Origin: G020354085 sp964629975
GTDB lineage: Bacteria > Pseudomonadota > Gammaproteobacteria > Acidiferrobacterales > Sulfurifustaceae
DNA length: 64,000 nt
Assembly (NCBI GenBank): GCA_964629975.1
Contig: CAZVUN010000002.1
Location: 4,169 to 68,168, forward strand
Direction: 5' to 3'
Under the pieces are notes generated by a model, which saw only the letters and a program-made list of their open reading frames with translations, made no database searches and was not told the DNA's origin. A program made the translations under genes and the position numbers. Below, piece after piece: positions 9,036-17,865 of the stretch. Position 1 is the stretch's first letter, and each line of letters starts with the position of its first letter.

Positions 9036-9603
9036 GCAATCGCAGCGCGTGGGCACCATCACCGCACAGGAGGCCGAGCGTGTGTTGGCCGCGGCCGAGC
9101 AGCTGTACGCGCCGGCGCAGGTCGAGGCCGTGCTCGATCGCCTGGCGCAGGAGATCAGCCAGACTTTATCCGGTAGCGATCCGCTTATCGTGTGTGTCAT
9201 GACGGGCGGGGTGGTGCCGTTCGGTCTGCTGCTGCCGCGCCTGCGCTTCCCGCTCCAGATCGACTACGTGCACGCGACCCGCTACGGCAAGAAACTGGTC
9301 GGGGGACAGCTGCAATGGATCGCCGGGCCGCACGCCAGTGCGCGCGGACGCACGGTGCTGCTCATTGATGACATCCTCGATGAAGGCACCACGCTCGCCG
9401 GCATCGAGAGTCGCTACCGTCACGAGGGCGCGCGCGAGGTCCACAAGGCGGTGCTGGTGGTCAAGGACCGGGTGCGCACCCACGACGTGAAGGTCGACTT
9501 CAAGGGGCTGGATGTGCCGGATCGCTACGTGTTCGGCTACGGCATGGACTACAAGGGTTACCTGCGCAACGCCCCGGGCATCTACGCCGAGGCCGCGGCG
9601 TGA
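9013..9603 (+). CDS. hpt: Hypoxanthine-guanine phosphoribosyltransferase
   Basis: Purine-salvage type I phosphoribosyltransferase, 196 aa, converting hypoxanthine or guanine plus PRPP to IMP or GMP. The PRPP-binding loop is VLLIDDILDEGTTLA, with the hood region VHATRYGKK and the late substrate motif VPDRYVFGYGMDYKGYLRN. ATG 9013 overlaps the dsrE-like gene by 23 bases; GTG 9049 is a possible later start. The stop overlaps the GTG of the next gene (GTGA), an MTI phosphorylase that produces hypoxanthine, so product and substrate link the two. Confidence 0.93.
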   Translation: MSSPLPTEQSQRVGTITAQEAERVLAAAEQLYAPAQVEAVLDRLAQEISQTLSGSDPLIVCVMTGGVVPFGLLLPRLRFPLQIDYVHATRYGKKLVGGQLQWIAGPHASARGRTVLLIDDILDEGTTLAGIESRYRHEGAREVHKAVLVVKDRVRTHDVKVDFKGLDVPDRYVFGYGMDYKGYLRNAPGIYAEAAA

Positions 9604-10364
9604 CGCGCCTCGCCATCATCGGCGGCAGCGGGCTCACGCAGCTGCGCGATCTGAAGATCACGCGCCGCGAGGTCGTGCGCACACCGTATGGCGAGCCGTC
9701 CGCGCCCATGGTCTACGGGCAGCTCGGTGGCCAGGAGATCCTGTTCCTGCCGCGCCATGGGCCCGGGCACACGATCCCGCCGCACGAGATCAACTACCGC
9801 GCCAACATCTGGGCGCTCAAGCAGACCGGCATCGAGCGCGTCATCGCGGTCAATGCCGTGGGTGGCATCTCCGCCGACTACCTCGTCTCCGGCACGCTGG
9901 TGATTCCCGATCAGATCATCGACTACACCTGGGGCCGGGCGAGCAGCTTCTTCGGCAGCGAGCAGCGCCGGGTGACGCATGTTGATTTCACCGATCCCTA
10001 CTGCGAAGCGCTGCGCGTCGTGCTCATCGAGGCCGCGCAGCGTGCCGGCCTCGGCGCGCGGCGCCAGGGCTGCTACGGCGCCACCCAGGGTCCGCGTTTT
10101 GAATCGAGCGCGGAGATCCGCCGTATGGAGCGCGACGGCGCCGACATCGTCGGCATGACCGGCATGCCGGAGGCCGGCCTGGCGCGGGAGCTCGAGCTTT
10201 GCTATGCGTGCGTCGCGCTGGTGGTCAATCCGGCGGCCGGCAAGGTCAAGCAGCCGATCAGCCTGCGCGAGATCGAGCGCAATCTCGAAACCGGCATGGC
10301 GCGCGTGCGCCAACTGCTCGAGTACGCCATCCCGCTGGCGGCGGCGCACGTGCCGGGGACGTGA
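9600..10364 (+). CDS. S-methyl-5'-thioinosine phosphorylase (PNP/MTAP family)
   Basis: Family 2 nucleoside phosphorylase of 254 aa. It has the phosphate-binding IIGGSGL start, the FLPRHGPGHTIPPHEINYRAN signature, GATQGPRFES and the base-recognition segment VVNPAAGK, where Asn rather than the MTAP Asp pattern suggests 6-oxopurine specificity. This fits S-methyl-5'-thioinosine phosphorylase as known in pseudomonads; it would release hypoxanthine and methylthioribose-1-phosphate for methionine salvage. Translation is coupled to hpt through the GTGA overlap. A general purine nucleoside phosphorylase is the alternative. Confidence 0.85.
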   Translation: MTRLAIIGGSGLTQLRDLKITRREVVRTPYGEPSAPMVYGQLGGQEILFLPRHGPGHTIPPHEINYRANIWALKQTGIERVIAVNAVGGISADYLVSGTLVIPDQIIDYTWGRASSFFGSEQRRVTHVDFTDPYCEALRVVLIEAAQRAGLGARRQGCYGATQGPRFESSAEIRRMERDGADIVGMTGMPEAGLARELELCYACVALVVNPAAGKVKQPISLREIERNLETGMARVRQLLEYAIPLAAAHVPGT

Positions 10365-10919
10365 CTACGGCTTGCCGGTCTGGGTAATGCGCACCAGCGC
10401 CCCGAACTTGGGGTGATCGAAGTAGTGCAGCTCCTGCGTCTTGATGCGCCGGTGCTCCTGCAGCCGGTACACCAGCTCCTCCCCGGGGTTGCCGGTCGTC
10501 TCGGCGCGCAGGCCGAGGTTCATGTCGACGTGCAGGAAGCGGCTTAGATAGAAGCGAAACACCCCCTCGAGCCTCTGGCCGGAGTCGGCGATGCGCACCG
10601 GTTTGGTGGCCGACTTGGCGTCGACCGCCTGGGTCCAGCGCTGATGGGCGAGCACCCGGAAGCGCGTGTCCTTCTCGAGCGCCTGCGCGGCGGCGAGCAG
10701 GGCGGCCTCACCCTCGGCCGGCGGTGCGGTCTCGGCGATCGCGAGATCGGCGAGCAGTTCGCGCGGACGCACGCCCGCCAGTGCTTCACCGCCCTCAAGG
10801 TCGGGGAGCCGGTGCTCAATGACCATGACCTCCACATCGTAGGTGGAGGCGGCGGGCGCCGCCCAGGCGGCCGCGGTGGCCACCAGACCCAGCAACAGTA
10901 CGGCAATGGCTCGGCGCAC
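10365..10919 (-). CDS. CsiV-family exported protein
   Basis: 184 aa with a clear signal peptide (MRRAIAVLLLGLVATAAAWA). The mature part has the CsiV pattern: a VEVMVIEH opening strand, the FRVLAHQRW segment, the LHVDMNLGL strand, then the conserved C-terminus RRIKTQELHYFDHPKFGALVRIT. In Vibrio, CsiV is a periplasmic protein needed by the CrvA/MurI-type peptidoglycan and stress functions; the gene usually lies next to mfd. Here the peptide deformylase gene stands between csiV and mfd. It is convergent with the MTI phosphorylase gene with no gap. Confidence 0.8.
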   Translation of the reverse strand: MRRAIAVLLLGLVATAAAWAAPAASTYDVEVMVIEHRLPDLEGGEALAGVRPRELLADLAIAETAPPAEGEAALLAAAQALEKDTRFRVLAHQRWTQAVDAKSATKPVRIADSGQRLEGVFRFYLSRFLHVDMNLGLRAETTGNPGEELVYRLQEHRRIKTQELHYFDHPKFGALVRITQTGKP

Positions 10920-10989
10920 GACGATCCTCCCGTTGGCTGCGCACGATTATAGTATGCTGCGGCGTGTAGCGTGAACGAGGGCGACAGGC

Positions 10990-11508
10990 ATGGCGGTGCG
11001 GCGCGTACTCAAGATGGGCGATCCGTTTCTGTATCGCCGGGCGGAGCCGGTGGCCGCCTTCGGCACCCCGGAGCTCGCGGCCCTGCTCACCGACATGTTT
11101 GACACCATGGCGGCCCTCAACGGGGCCGGCCTGGCGGCGCCGCAGATCGGCGTGTCGCAGCGCGTCGTGATCTTCGGCGTGGAGGCCAACCCGCGCTACC
11201 CGCACGCCGAGCCGGTGCCGACCACGGTCCTGATCAACCCGCAACTCACACCGATCGGTACGGACATGGAAGACGGCTGGGAGGGTTGCCTGTCCGTGCC
11301 CGGGCTGCGCGGCCTGGTGAGCCGCCATCGCGCGCTGCGCTACACCGGTTTCGATCCGCACGGCAACCCGATCGACCGCACGGTGTCGGGGTTTCACGCA
11401 CGCGTGGTGCAGCACGAGTGCGACCACCTCGACGGGATTCTCTATCCGATGCGGCTCAAGGACATTCGCCTGCTCGGATTCGAGGACGCATTGTTCCAGG
11501 AGCTGTGA
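10990..11508 (+). CDS. def: Peptide deformylase
   Basis: Removes the N-formyl group from nascent proteins. 172 aa. All three metallo-deformylase motifs are present: GAGLAAPQIGV-type (GAGLAAPQIGVSQ), EGCLSVPG with the metal-binding Cys, and QHECDHLDG with the two His ligands and catalytic Glu. A stand-alone gene without fmt beside it; the conserved motif set suggests it is active. ATG 10990. It is convergent with mfd, with a gap of only 14 bases. Confidence 0.96.
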   Translation: MAVRRVLKMGDPFLYRRAEPVAAFGTPELAALLTDMFDTMAALNGAGLAAPQIGVSQRVVIFGVEANPRYPHAEPVPTTVLINPQLTPIGTDMEDGWEGCLSVPGLRGLVSRHRALRYTGFDPHGNPIDRTVSGFHARVVQHECDHLDGILYPMRLKDIRLLGFEDALFQEL

Positions 11509-11522
11509 GGTGCGTGCGCGGC

Positions 11523-14500
11523 TCAACGCGTGGCGCGTGCCGCCGGGCTGCTGCGCGGCGGGGCGAGCGCATCGAGCAGCGCATTGAGCGCCGCAATCCG
11601 GTCCTCCGGCGTCGGCATCTCGCTCAGCACGCGCAGGCGATTCTGCCCGTCCAGGCGGTAGGTGCGGGGCGCCGACTGCAGCAGGCGCAGCACCGCGCCC
11701 GGATCGACCGCCGGCTTGTCGATGAATTCGATGCGCGCACCCTTCGGTCCGGCGTCGATCTTGCGCACGCCGAGCGGCAGCGCGCGAATCTTGATGGCCG
11801 TCGCCTTGAACAGGCGCTGCGCCGGCTCGGGCAGCGCACCGAAGCGGTCGATCAGCTCCTCTTGCAGCTGCTGCAGCGTCTGCGGGTCGGGGGCGGCCGC
11901 GATGCGCCGGTACAGCACCAGGCGCAGGTGCACGTCCGGGATGTAGTCCTCGGGCAGCAGCGCCGGTGCGTGGATGTTGATCTCGGCGCCGCTCGGCAGC
12001 ACTGACGGCTCGCCGCGTTCGCCGGCGCGCAGGGAACGCACCGCGCGCGCGAGCAGCTCGGCGTACAACCCGAATCCCACCTCATCGATCACGCCGCTCT
12101 GGGCCTCGCCCAGCAGCTCGCCCGCCCCGCGGATCTCGAGATCGTGCGCGGCGAGCGCAAATCCCGCCCCCAGATCCTCCAGCGAGCCGATCGCCTCGAG
12201 GCGCTTGCGCGCATCGGCGCTGATCGCCTTCCATCCCGGTATCAGCAGATAGGCGTAGGCGCGGTGGCGCGAGCGCCCGACGCGCCCGCGCAGCTGGTGC
12301 AGCTGGGCGAGTCCGAGCTTGTCGGCGCGCTCGATGACGATGGTGTTGGCGCTCGGCACGTCGATGCCGGACTCGATGATGGTCGAGCACACCAGGATGT
12401 TGAAGCGCTGGTGGTAGAAATCGAGCATGACGCGCTCGAGCTCGCGCTCCGGCATCTGCCCGTGCGCCACGCGCAGGGTCGCCTCCGGCAGCAGCTCGGA
12501 GAGCTCGCGCGCGCGTTGCTCGATGGTGCGCACCTCGTTGTGCAGGAAGTACACCTGGCCGCCGCGGCGGATCTCGCGCAGGCAGGCCTCGCGGATGATG
12601 TCGCGGTTCCATTCGTAGACGAAGGTCTTGATCGACAGGCGCCCCTCGGGCGGCTGCGCCATGAGCGAGATGTCGCGCAGGCCGGCGAGCGCCAGGTTGA
12701 GGGTGCGCGGGATCGGCGTGGCGGTGAGGGTCAGGATGTCGACCTCGGCGCGCAGCTTCTTCAGGCGCTCCTTCTGGCGCACGCCGAAGCGGTGCTCCTC
12801 GTCGAGGATCACGAGCCCGAGATTCTTGAAACGCACGTCATCCTGCAGCAGGCGGTGGGTACCGATGACGATGTCGACGCTGCCCTGGGCGAGTCCGGCG
12901 AGCGCGGCCGCCTCCTCGGCCGGGCTGCGAAAGCGCGACAGCAGCTCGATGCGGTAGGGCAGGCCGGCGAAGCGGTCGCGAAAGCTCTGGTAGTGCTGCT
13001 GCGCGAGCAGGGTGGTGGGCACGAGCACCGCGACCTGCGCATGGCCATGCACGGCGAGAAATGCCGCGCGCATCGCCACCTCGGTCTTGCCGAAGCCGAC
13101 GTCGCCGCACACCAGGCGGTCCATGGGCTTGGCCGCCTCCATGTCGGCGAGCGTGTCCTCGATGGCCTTGGCCTGGTCGGGTGTCTCCTCGAACGGAAAG
13201 GCGTCGGCGAACGCCTGGTAGTGCGCGTCGCGTCGGGGGAAGGCATGGCCCTGGCGCGCGGCGCGCAGCGCCTGCACTTCGAGCAGCTCGACCGCGGCGT
13301 CATGCGCCTTTTCCTGCGCGCGCCGCTTGGCCTTCTCCCACGCGTCGCCGCCGAGCTTGTGCAGCGGCGCCTTGTCCGGGTCGGTGCCGGTGTAGCGGCT
13401 GATCAGGTGCAGTGACAGCACCGGGATGTAGAGCTTGTCGCCGCCGGCGTACTCGAGGGTCAGGAACTCGGTCGGGCCGTCGCCGACATCGAGCGTCTGC
13501 AGGCCGAGATACCGGCCGATGCCATGGTCTTCGTGCACCACCGCATCGCCGACCTTGAGCTCGGCGAGACTGCGGATGACGGCCTCGGGTTCGCGCCCGG
13601 CGCGCAGGCGCCGGCGGCGCTGCGCCGCGCGCTCGCCATAGAGCTGCGGTTCGGTGATGACGCTGATGGCGGGCTCGTGCAGCAGCAGACCCTTTTCGAC
13701 GGTGGCGACGGTAAGCGCAAGCCGCGCGCCGCCTTGCCGGAACGCGGGCCAATCGGCCACGGCGGCAGGTTCGATGCCATGCTCGTGCAGCAGGGTCAGC
13801 AGCGTTTCGCGCCGCCCCGCGGTTTCCGCCACCAGCAGCACACGACCCGGATAGGACGCGAGATACTCGAACAGGACGTGGTACGGTGCGTCCGCCTTGG
13901 GGTCGACCGGCAGGTTCGGCGGTGGCGGCGCGAGGTACGGGACGGTGGCGGTGGCGTCCTGCGGCCCGAGCGCGGCGTCCGGCGCGTGCAGGTCGAGCAG
14001 GCTGACGCGCGGATGCTCGGCGCTGCGCTCGGCCAGCGCGGCGGCGCCAAAGAACACCTCCTGCGGCGACAGGCACGGGCGCTCCTGGCTCAGGCGCAGC
14101 TCGCGGTAGCGTTCCTCGACTTCGCGCGCGAACGCGTGGCCGGCGTCGAGCGCGCCCGCGTCGAGGATGCACAGCGCGTCCGGCGGGAGATAGTCGAAGA
14201 AACTCGCCGTGCGATCGAAGAACAGCGGCAGGTAGTATTCGATGCCGGCCGGGCTCAGGCCCTGGGTCACGTCGCGGTACAGGCTCGAGCGCTGCGGATC
14301 GCCCTCGAAGCGTGCGCGGAAGTTCTGACGGAACTTCTGGATCGCGGAGGCGGTGAGCGGAAATTCGCGCGCCGGCAGCAGCTTGATATTCGCCAGCGCC
14401 TTCCCGGAGCGCTGGCTCGCCGGATCGAACTCGCGGATCGATTCGATCTGATCGTCCAGCAGGTCGAGGCGAAACGGGCTGGGCCCGCCCATTGGGTAGA

Positions 14501-15056
14501 TATCGATCAATCCGCCGCGCAGCGCAAATTCCCCCGGCTCCATGACCTGCGAAACGGCCTGGTAGGCGGCCTGCGCCAGTTGCGCGCGCAGTGCCGCGAC
14601 ATCCAGCCGCTCCCCGACCCGGAGGATGAAACTGTGTCCGGCGACGTACTCGCGCGGCGCGAGCCGGTGCAGCAGCGTCGCGGCGGTGGCGAGCACCACG
14701 CCCTGGCGCAGGTTCGGCAGGCTGAACAGGGCCGCGAGCCGCTGCGAGATGATGTCCGGGTGCGGCGAGACCGCGTCGTACGGCAGGCTCTCCCAGTCGG
14801 GAAAGTTGAGCACCGGCAGCGGGTCGGCGCCGAGGTAGAAGCGGATCTCGTCCTCGAGCTGCTGCAGCAGGTGGGTGCTGCGGCCGATGACCAGGACGGG
14901 CCCCGGGTAGCGGCGGGCGGCGCACGCGATGGCTAGGCCCCGGGCGCTGCCGAACAGCCCCGCCCAGGCCAGATGCTCGCCGCGTGCGCTGGGGAGCACC
15001 GGACTAAGTGGCGATACGGCAACGGTTTCCGGTTTGGCGGACGGGGCAGGGGACAT
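11523..15056 (-). CDS. mfd: Transcription-repair coupling factor Mfd
   Basis: ATP-driven translocase that removes RNA polymerase stalled at lesions and recruits UvrA. About 1177 aa. N-terminal UvrB-like module, then the RNA-polymerase interaction domain (LKVGDAVVHEDHGIGRYLGLQ, CarD-like), then the superfamily 2 helicase core: Walker A GDVGFGKTE, DEEHRFG box, TLTATPIPRTL, the TRG region and the C-terminal D7 domain. ATG 15056 is chosen; an in-frame GTG at 15131 would add 25 low-complexity residues, and neither has a good Shine-Dalgarno. It is divergent from carD. Confidence 0.96.
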   Translation of the reverse strand: MSPAPSAKPETVAVSPLSPVLPSARGEHLAWAGLFGSARGLAIACAARRYPGPVLVIGRSTHLLQQLEDEIRFYLGADPLPVLNFPDWESLPYDAVSPHPDIISQRLAALFSLPNLRQGVVLATAATLLHRLAPREYVAGHSFILRVGERLDVAALRAQLAQAAYQAVSQVMEPGEFALRGGLIDIYPMGGPSPFRLDLLDDQIESIREFDPASQRSGKALANIKLLPAREFPLTASAIQKFRQNFRARFEGDPQRSSLYRDVTQGLSPAGIEYYLPLFFDRTASFFDYLPPDALCILDAGALDAGHAFAREVEERYRELRLSQERPCLSPQEVFFGAAALAERSAEHPRVSLLDLHAPDAALGPQDATATVPYLAPPPPNLPVDPKADAPYHVLFEYLASYPGRVLLVAETAGRRETLLTLLHEHGIEPAAVADWPAFRQGGARLALTVATVEKGLLLHEPAISVITEPQLYGERAAQRRRRLRAGREPEAVIRSLAELKVGDAVVHEDHGIGRYLGLQTLDVGDGPTEFLTLEYAGGDKLYIPVLSLHLISRYTGTDPDKAPLHKLGGDAWEKAKRRAQEKAHDAAVELLEVQALRAARQGHAFPRRDAHYQAFADAFPFEETPDQAKAIEDTLADMEAAKPMDRLVCGDVGFGKTEVAMRAAFLAVHGHAQVAVLVPTTLLAQQHYQSFRDRFAGLPYRIELLSRFRSPAEEAAALAGLAQGSVDIVIGTHRLLQDDVRFKNLGLVILDEEHRFGVRQKERLKKLRAEVDILTLTATPIPRTLNLALAGLRDISLMAQPPEGRLSIKTFVYEWNRDIIREACLREIRRGGQVYFLHNEVRTIEQRARELSELLPEATLRVAHGQMPERELERVMLDFYHQRFNILVCSTIIESGIDVPSANTIVIERADKLGLAQLHQLRGRVGRSRHRAYAYLLIPGWKAISADARKRLEAIGSLEDLGAGFALAAHDLEIRGAGELLGEAQSGVIDEVGFGLYAELLARAVRSLRAGERGEPSVLPSGAEINIHAPALLPEDYIPDVHLRLVLYRRIAAAPDPQTLQQLQEELIDRFGALPEPAQRLFKATAIKIRALPLGVRKIDAGPKGARIEFIDKPAVDPGAVLRLLQSAPRTYRLDGQNRLRVLSEMPTPEDRIAALNALLDALAPPRSSPAARATR

Positions 15057-15224
15057 GGTCGAGGCGTGCGTTGGCGGGCGCATTCTAGCGCACCGCGAGG
15101 GTTCGCCGGTGGGGGGCGAAATGCTTGTCACCTAAGCGGGTTATCGGCATAATTTCATCGACTGCGGCAACACAATACTATAACCCCCGGCTGCATCCCC
15201 AATTTCACACAGGAAGGTGGTTGC

Positions 15225-15731
15225 ATGACGAAGCGTGCGCGGTTCAAGGTCGGTGACTCGATTTTCTATCCGTCCGCCGGTGTGGGCGTGATCCAGGCCG
15301 CGGAAGACATCTACGTCGCCGGCAAGATGGAGCCGTGCTACGTCATCCTCATTCCGGAAACACGCATGGTCATCCGCGTGCCGAAGGCGAATCTCGACAA
15401 GAACGGCATCCGCCCGCTGCTCAACGAGCGCAAGCTCAAGGAGCTGTTCAAGGTGCTGGCGGCGCGCAGCAATCGCAAGCGCGTCACCGGTGGCAACTGG
15501 ACCGAGCGCTGCAAGGAGATCGAGCGCAAGATCAACTCCGGCTCGTGCCTCGAGCTGGGCGAGGTGGTGCGCGACCTGATGCGCTGGAAGAAGCAGTCCG
15601 GTCTCTCGTTCGAAGAGTCGATGCTGCTCGAGACGGCGTGCGGCTACCTGGCGCGCGAAGTGGCGGCGGTCGAGGGCATCGGCATGGACGCCGCGCGCGA
15701 TCGCATCTCAAGCTGCGTCGGCACCAACTAG
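15225..15731 (+). CDS. CarD-family transcriptional regulator
   Basis: 168 aa. The N-terminal CarD/TRCF RNA-polymerase-interacting domain begins at FKVGDSIFYPSAGVGVIQ and continues with the CYVILIPETRMVIRVPKANL beta strands; the C-terminal half is helical (ELGEVVRDLMRWKKQSGLSFEESMLLETA), as in CarD. CarD proteins stabilise RNA-polymerase open complexes. A good Shine-Dalgarno (aggaaggtgg) precedes ATG 15225. The gene diverges from mfd, which carries the homologous polymerase-binding domain. The downstream ispD follows after 13 bases. Confidence 0.93.
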   Translation: MTKRARFKVGDSIFYPSAGVGVIQAAEDIYVAGKMEPCYVILIPETRMVIRVPKANLDKNGIRPLLNERKLKELFKVLAARSNRKRVTGGNWTERCKEIERKINSGSCLELGEVVRDLMRWKKQSGLSFEESMLLETACGYLAREVAAVEGIGMDAARDRISSCVGTN

Positions 15732-15744
15732 CCGCCGGCACGAT

Positions 15745-16464
15745 TTGTCCGCCGCTGCACGCATCTGGGCCCTGATCCCCGCCGGGGGCGTCGGGTCCCG
15801 GATGCAGTCGGCGATCCCGAAGCAGTATCTGCCCCTCAACGGTCGCCCCGTCATTGCGCATGCCCTCGAGCGCCTGTGCACGCACGCGCGCATCGAGGGC
15901 TGCCTGGTGGGCATCGCCGCCGACGATCCGCACTGGTCGTCACAGGCCGGCGCCTCGGCACCGTGGCCGCGCCTGCTCGGCACCTACCCCGGCGGTCCGA
16001 CGCGCGCGCATACCGTGCTCAATGGTCTTGGCGCGCTCGCGCCGCACGCCGCGCCCACAGACTGGGTGCTGGTTCACGACGCGGTGCGTCCGTGCGTGCG
16101 CGCGCGGGACATCGACCGACTGATCGACGCGGCGACCGCCAGTGAGCACGGCGGGCTGCTCGCGTTGCCGATGGCCGATACCGTGAAACGCGCCGACGCC
16201 TCGGATCGCGTGATCGAGACCGTGCCGCGCGCGCGTCTGTGGCGCGCGCTCACGCCGCAGATGTTCCGCCACGCGGCGTTGCAACAAGCGCTCACGCAGG
16301 CGCTGCAACGCCACGTCGAGGTGACGGATGAGGCCATGGCCATCGAGCTGGCCGGCGGACGGCCGCTGCTGGTGGCCGGACATCCGGACAACATCAAGAT
16401 CACGCTGCCGGGCGACCTGCCGCTGGCAGAGCTCTTCCTTCGGCAACAGGCGGGTGCCGCGTGA
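15745..16464 (+). CDS. ispD: 2-C-methyl-D-erythritol 4-phosphate cytidylyltransferase
   Basis: Third step of the MEP isoprenoid pathway: CTP plus MEP to CDP-ME. 239 aa. N-terminal nucleotide motif ALIPAGGVGSRM followed by PKQYLPL; then HDAVRPCV and the TPQMFRHAAL segment, with VTDEAMAIE near the end. The start is TTG 15745, without a strong Shine-Dalgarno, just after carD; translation may depend on coupling. It overlaps ispF by a few bases, the usual gammaproteobacterial ispD-ispF pair. Confidence 0.95.
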   Translation: MSAAARIWALIPAGGVGSRMQSAIPKQYLPLNGRPVIAHALERLCTHARIEGCLVGIAADDPHWSSQAGASAPWPRLLGTYPGGPTRAHTVLNGLGALAPHAAPTDWVLVHDAVRPCVRARDIDRLIDAATASEHGGLLALPMADTVKRADASDRVIETVPRARLWRALTPQMFRHAALQQALTQALQRHVEVTDEAMAIELAGGRPLLVAGHPDNIKITLPGDLPLAELFLRQQAGAA

Positions 16465-16952
16465 TGCGCGTCGGTCATGGCTACGACGTACATCAACTGG
16501 TCGCGGGCCGCGACCTGGTGATCGGCGGGGTAAAGATCCCGCACCGCAAGGGGCTGCTCGGGCACTCGGACGCGGACGTGCTGCTGCACGCGATCTGTGA
16601 TGCCTGCCTCGGGGCCGCCGCGCTCGGCGACATCGGCCGGCACTTCCCGGACAGCGACCCGCGCTACAAGGGCATCGACAGCCGCGTCCTGCTGCGGCAC
16701 GTGTGTGCCTTGCTGGCCGAGCGCGGCTGGCGGGTGGTCAACGTCGACAGCACGGTGATCGCCCAGGCGCCGCGCCTGGCGCCGCATCTGGCGCAGATGA
16801 TCGCCAACATCGCCGCCGACCTGCAGATCGCCGCGAGCCAGGTGAACGTCAAGGCCACGACCACCGAGCACCTCGGCTTCGCCGGGCGCGAGGAGGGCAT
16901 TGCCGCGCACGCGGTGGTGCTGATCGAGCGCGCCGCGCCCGGCCACGGGTGA
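16464..16952 (+). CDS. ispF: 2-C-methyl-D-erythritol 2,4-cyclodiphosphate synthase
   Basis: Fifth MEP-pathway enzyme, cyclising CDP-ME 2-phosphate to MEcPP. 162 aa. Metal ligands are visible in GHGYDVHQL (Asp and His) and in LLGHSDADVLLHAICDACLGA; the C-terminal KATTTEHLGFAGREEGIAA signature is intact. ATG 16464 overlaps the ispD stop; a GTG at 16461 is an alternative. Confidence 0.96.
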   Translation: MRVGHGYDVHQLVAGRDLVIGGVKIPHRKGLLGHSDADVLLHAICDACLGAAALGDIGRHFPDSDPRYKGIDSRVLLRHVCALLAERGWRVVNVDSTVIAQAPRLAPHLAQMIANIAADLQIAASQVNVKATTTEHLGFAGREEGIAAHAVVLIERAAPGHG

Positions 16953-17212
16953 AAGGGGTTCAAGCACCTCCTGCGGGTCGGCCTGCTCGTGCTCGGCGTG
17001 CACCCGTGGGGGGCGACGCAGCCGGTGACGCATCGAGCGAGGCGATCGCGCGGCAGATCGAGGCGGTGCGGGTCGGGCGGGTGGCGAGCGTTCGCGGCTA
17101 CCCGGTGCGCGTCGACGCCCCGGACCGCCGGGTCGGGCAGGGTGCACGGTCGTCGCGCGCCGGCGACGGCGCCTGCGATCTGGTGTGGGTGGAGCGTTTC
17201 TTCGTGCGCTAA
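16949..17212 (+). pseudogene. Possible frameshifted small exported protein after ispF
   Basis: No intact gene is recognisable between ispF and the convergent oxidoreductase. One frame encodes a signal-peptide-like stretch (KHLLRVGLLVLGVHPWGATQ, about 16961-17020). A second frame, from about 17020 to the stop at 17212, encodes a plausible mature part (ASSEAIARQIEAVRVGRVAS, ending DLVWVERFFVR). The two frames meet near a run of four G (about 16955) and a run of six G (about 17009), typical indel sites. I read this as an exported protein of roughly 85 aa broken by indels, or assembly errors in G runs. Family unknown. Confidence 0.35.
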
Positions 17213-17214
17213 CG

Positions 17215-17853
17215 TCACGACGGCGGTTGCTTTCGGGCGACCCGAAACGCGAAGTCGGACCCCCAGTCCTCCCAGAACGCGAGTTGCAGCCATAGCATCG
17301 CGATCGCTTCCAGGTAGCGCGCGTTGCTGAGGGCGCCGCAGTCCTGCGGTTCGTAGCCGCAGGCCTGGATGAGCTCCCGGACGGCTGCCTTGGCGGGTGC
17401 GTCGTCGCCGCAGTAGAGCACCTGCGCCGTCGCGCCGGCGAATGCCGGGTTCGGGAAGTTGTCGGCGGTGATGCCGTTGAACGCCTTCACCACTTGGGCG
17501 CCGGGCAACGCACGCGCGATCTGCTCGGCGGCCGAGTCGTTCCCGCCGACCACGAGATGGGAGACGTCGGCCGAAAGCGGGTTGGTGAGGTCGATGATTA
17601 TCTTGCCGGCGAGCTCGCGGTCGATCGCTTTGACAAGGTCGAGCGCGAATACCCACGGCACCGCCACGATCACCAGCCCGGCCGCGCGCGCGGCCTCGGC
17701 GTAGCTCGTTACCGAGACCCCGGCGAGGCCGGCGAACCTGCCCCGGGTCTCATCGGGCCGGCGCGAGCCGTAGACGACCTGATGCCCTGTCGCCGCGAGG
17801 CGCTGTCCCACGGCCGAACCCATCTTGCCAGTGCCGAGGATCGCGATCTTCAT
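17215..17853 (-). CDS. NADPH-dependent F420 reductase-like / NAD(P)-binding oxidoreductase
   Basis: 212 aa. N-terminal dinucleotide motif AILGTGKMGSAVGQRLA followed by YGSRRP, the pattern of the NPDR family (coenzyme-F420-dependent NADP oxidoreductase-like). Further family elements: VIVAVPW, the IIIDLTNPL strand and VVKAFNGITADNF. F420 dependence is not implied, because most bacterial members use other partners. It is the last gene of the five-gene minus-strand unit with a TusA-like protein, TetR, nitroreductase and DUF1326 protein, starting 12 bases after the DUF1326 stop. Confidence 0.85.
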   Translation of the reverse strand: MKIAILGTGKMGSAVGQRLAATGHQVVYGSRRPDETRGRFAGLAGVSVTSYAEAARAAGLVIVAVPWVFALDLVKAIDRELAGKIIIDLTNPLSADVSHLVVGGNDSAAEQIARALPGAQVVKAFNGITADNFPNPAFAGATAQVLYCGDDAPAKAAVRELIQACGYEPQDCGALSNARYLEAIAMLWLQLAFWEDWGSDFAFRVARKQPPS

Positions 17854-17865
17854 TTTGTCGTTCGC

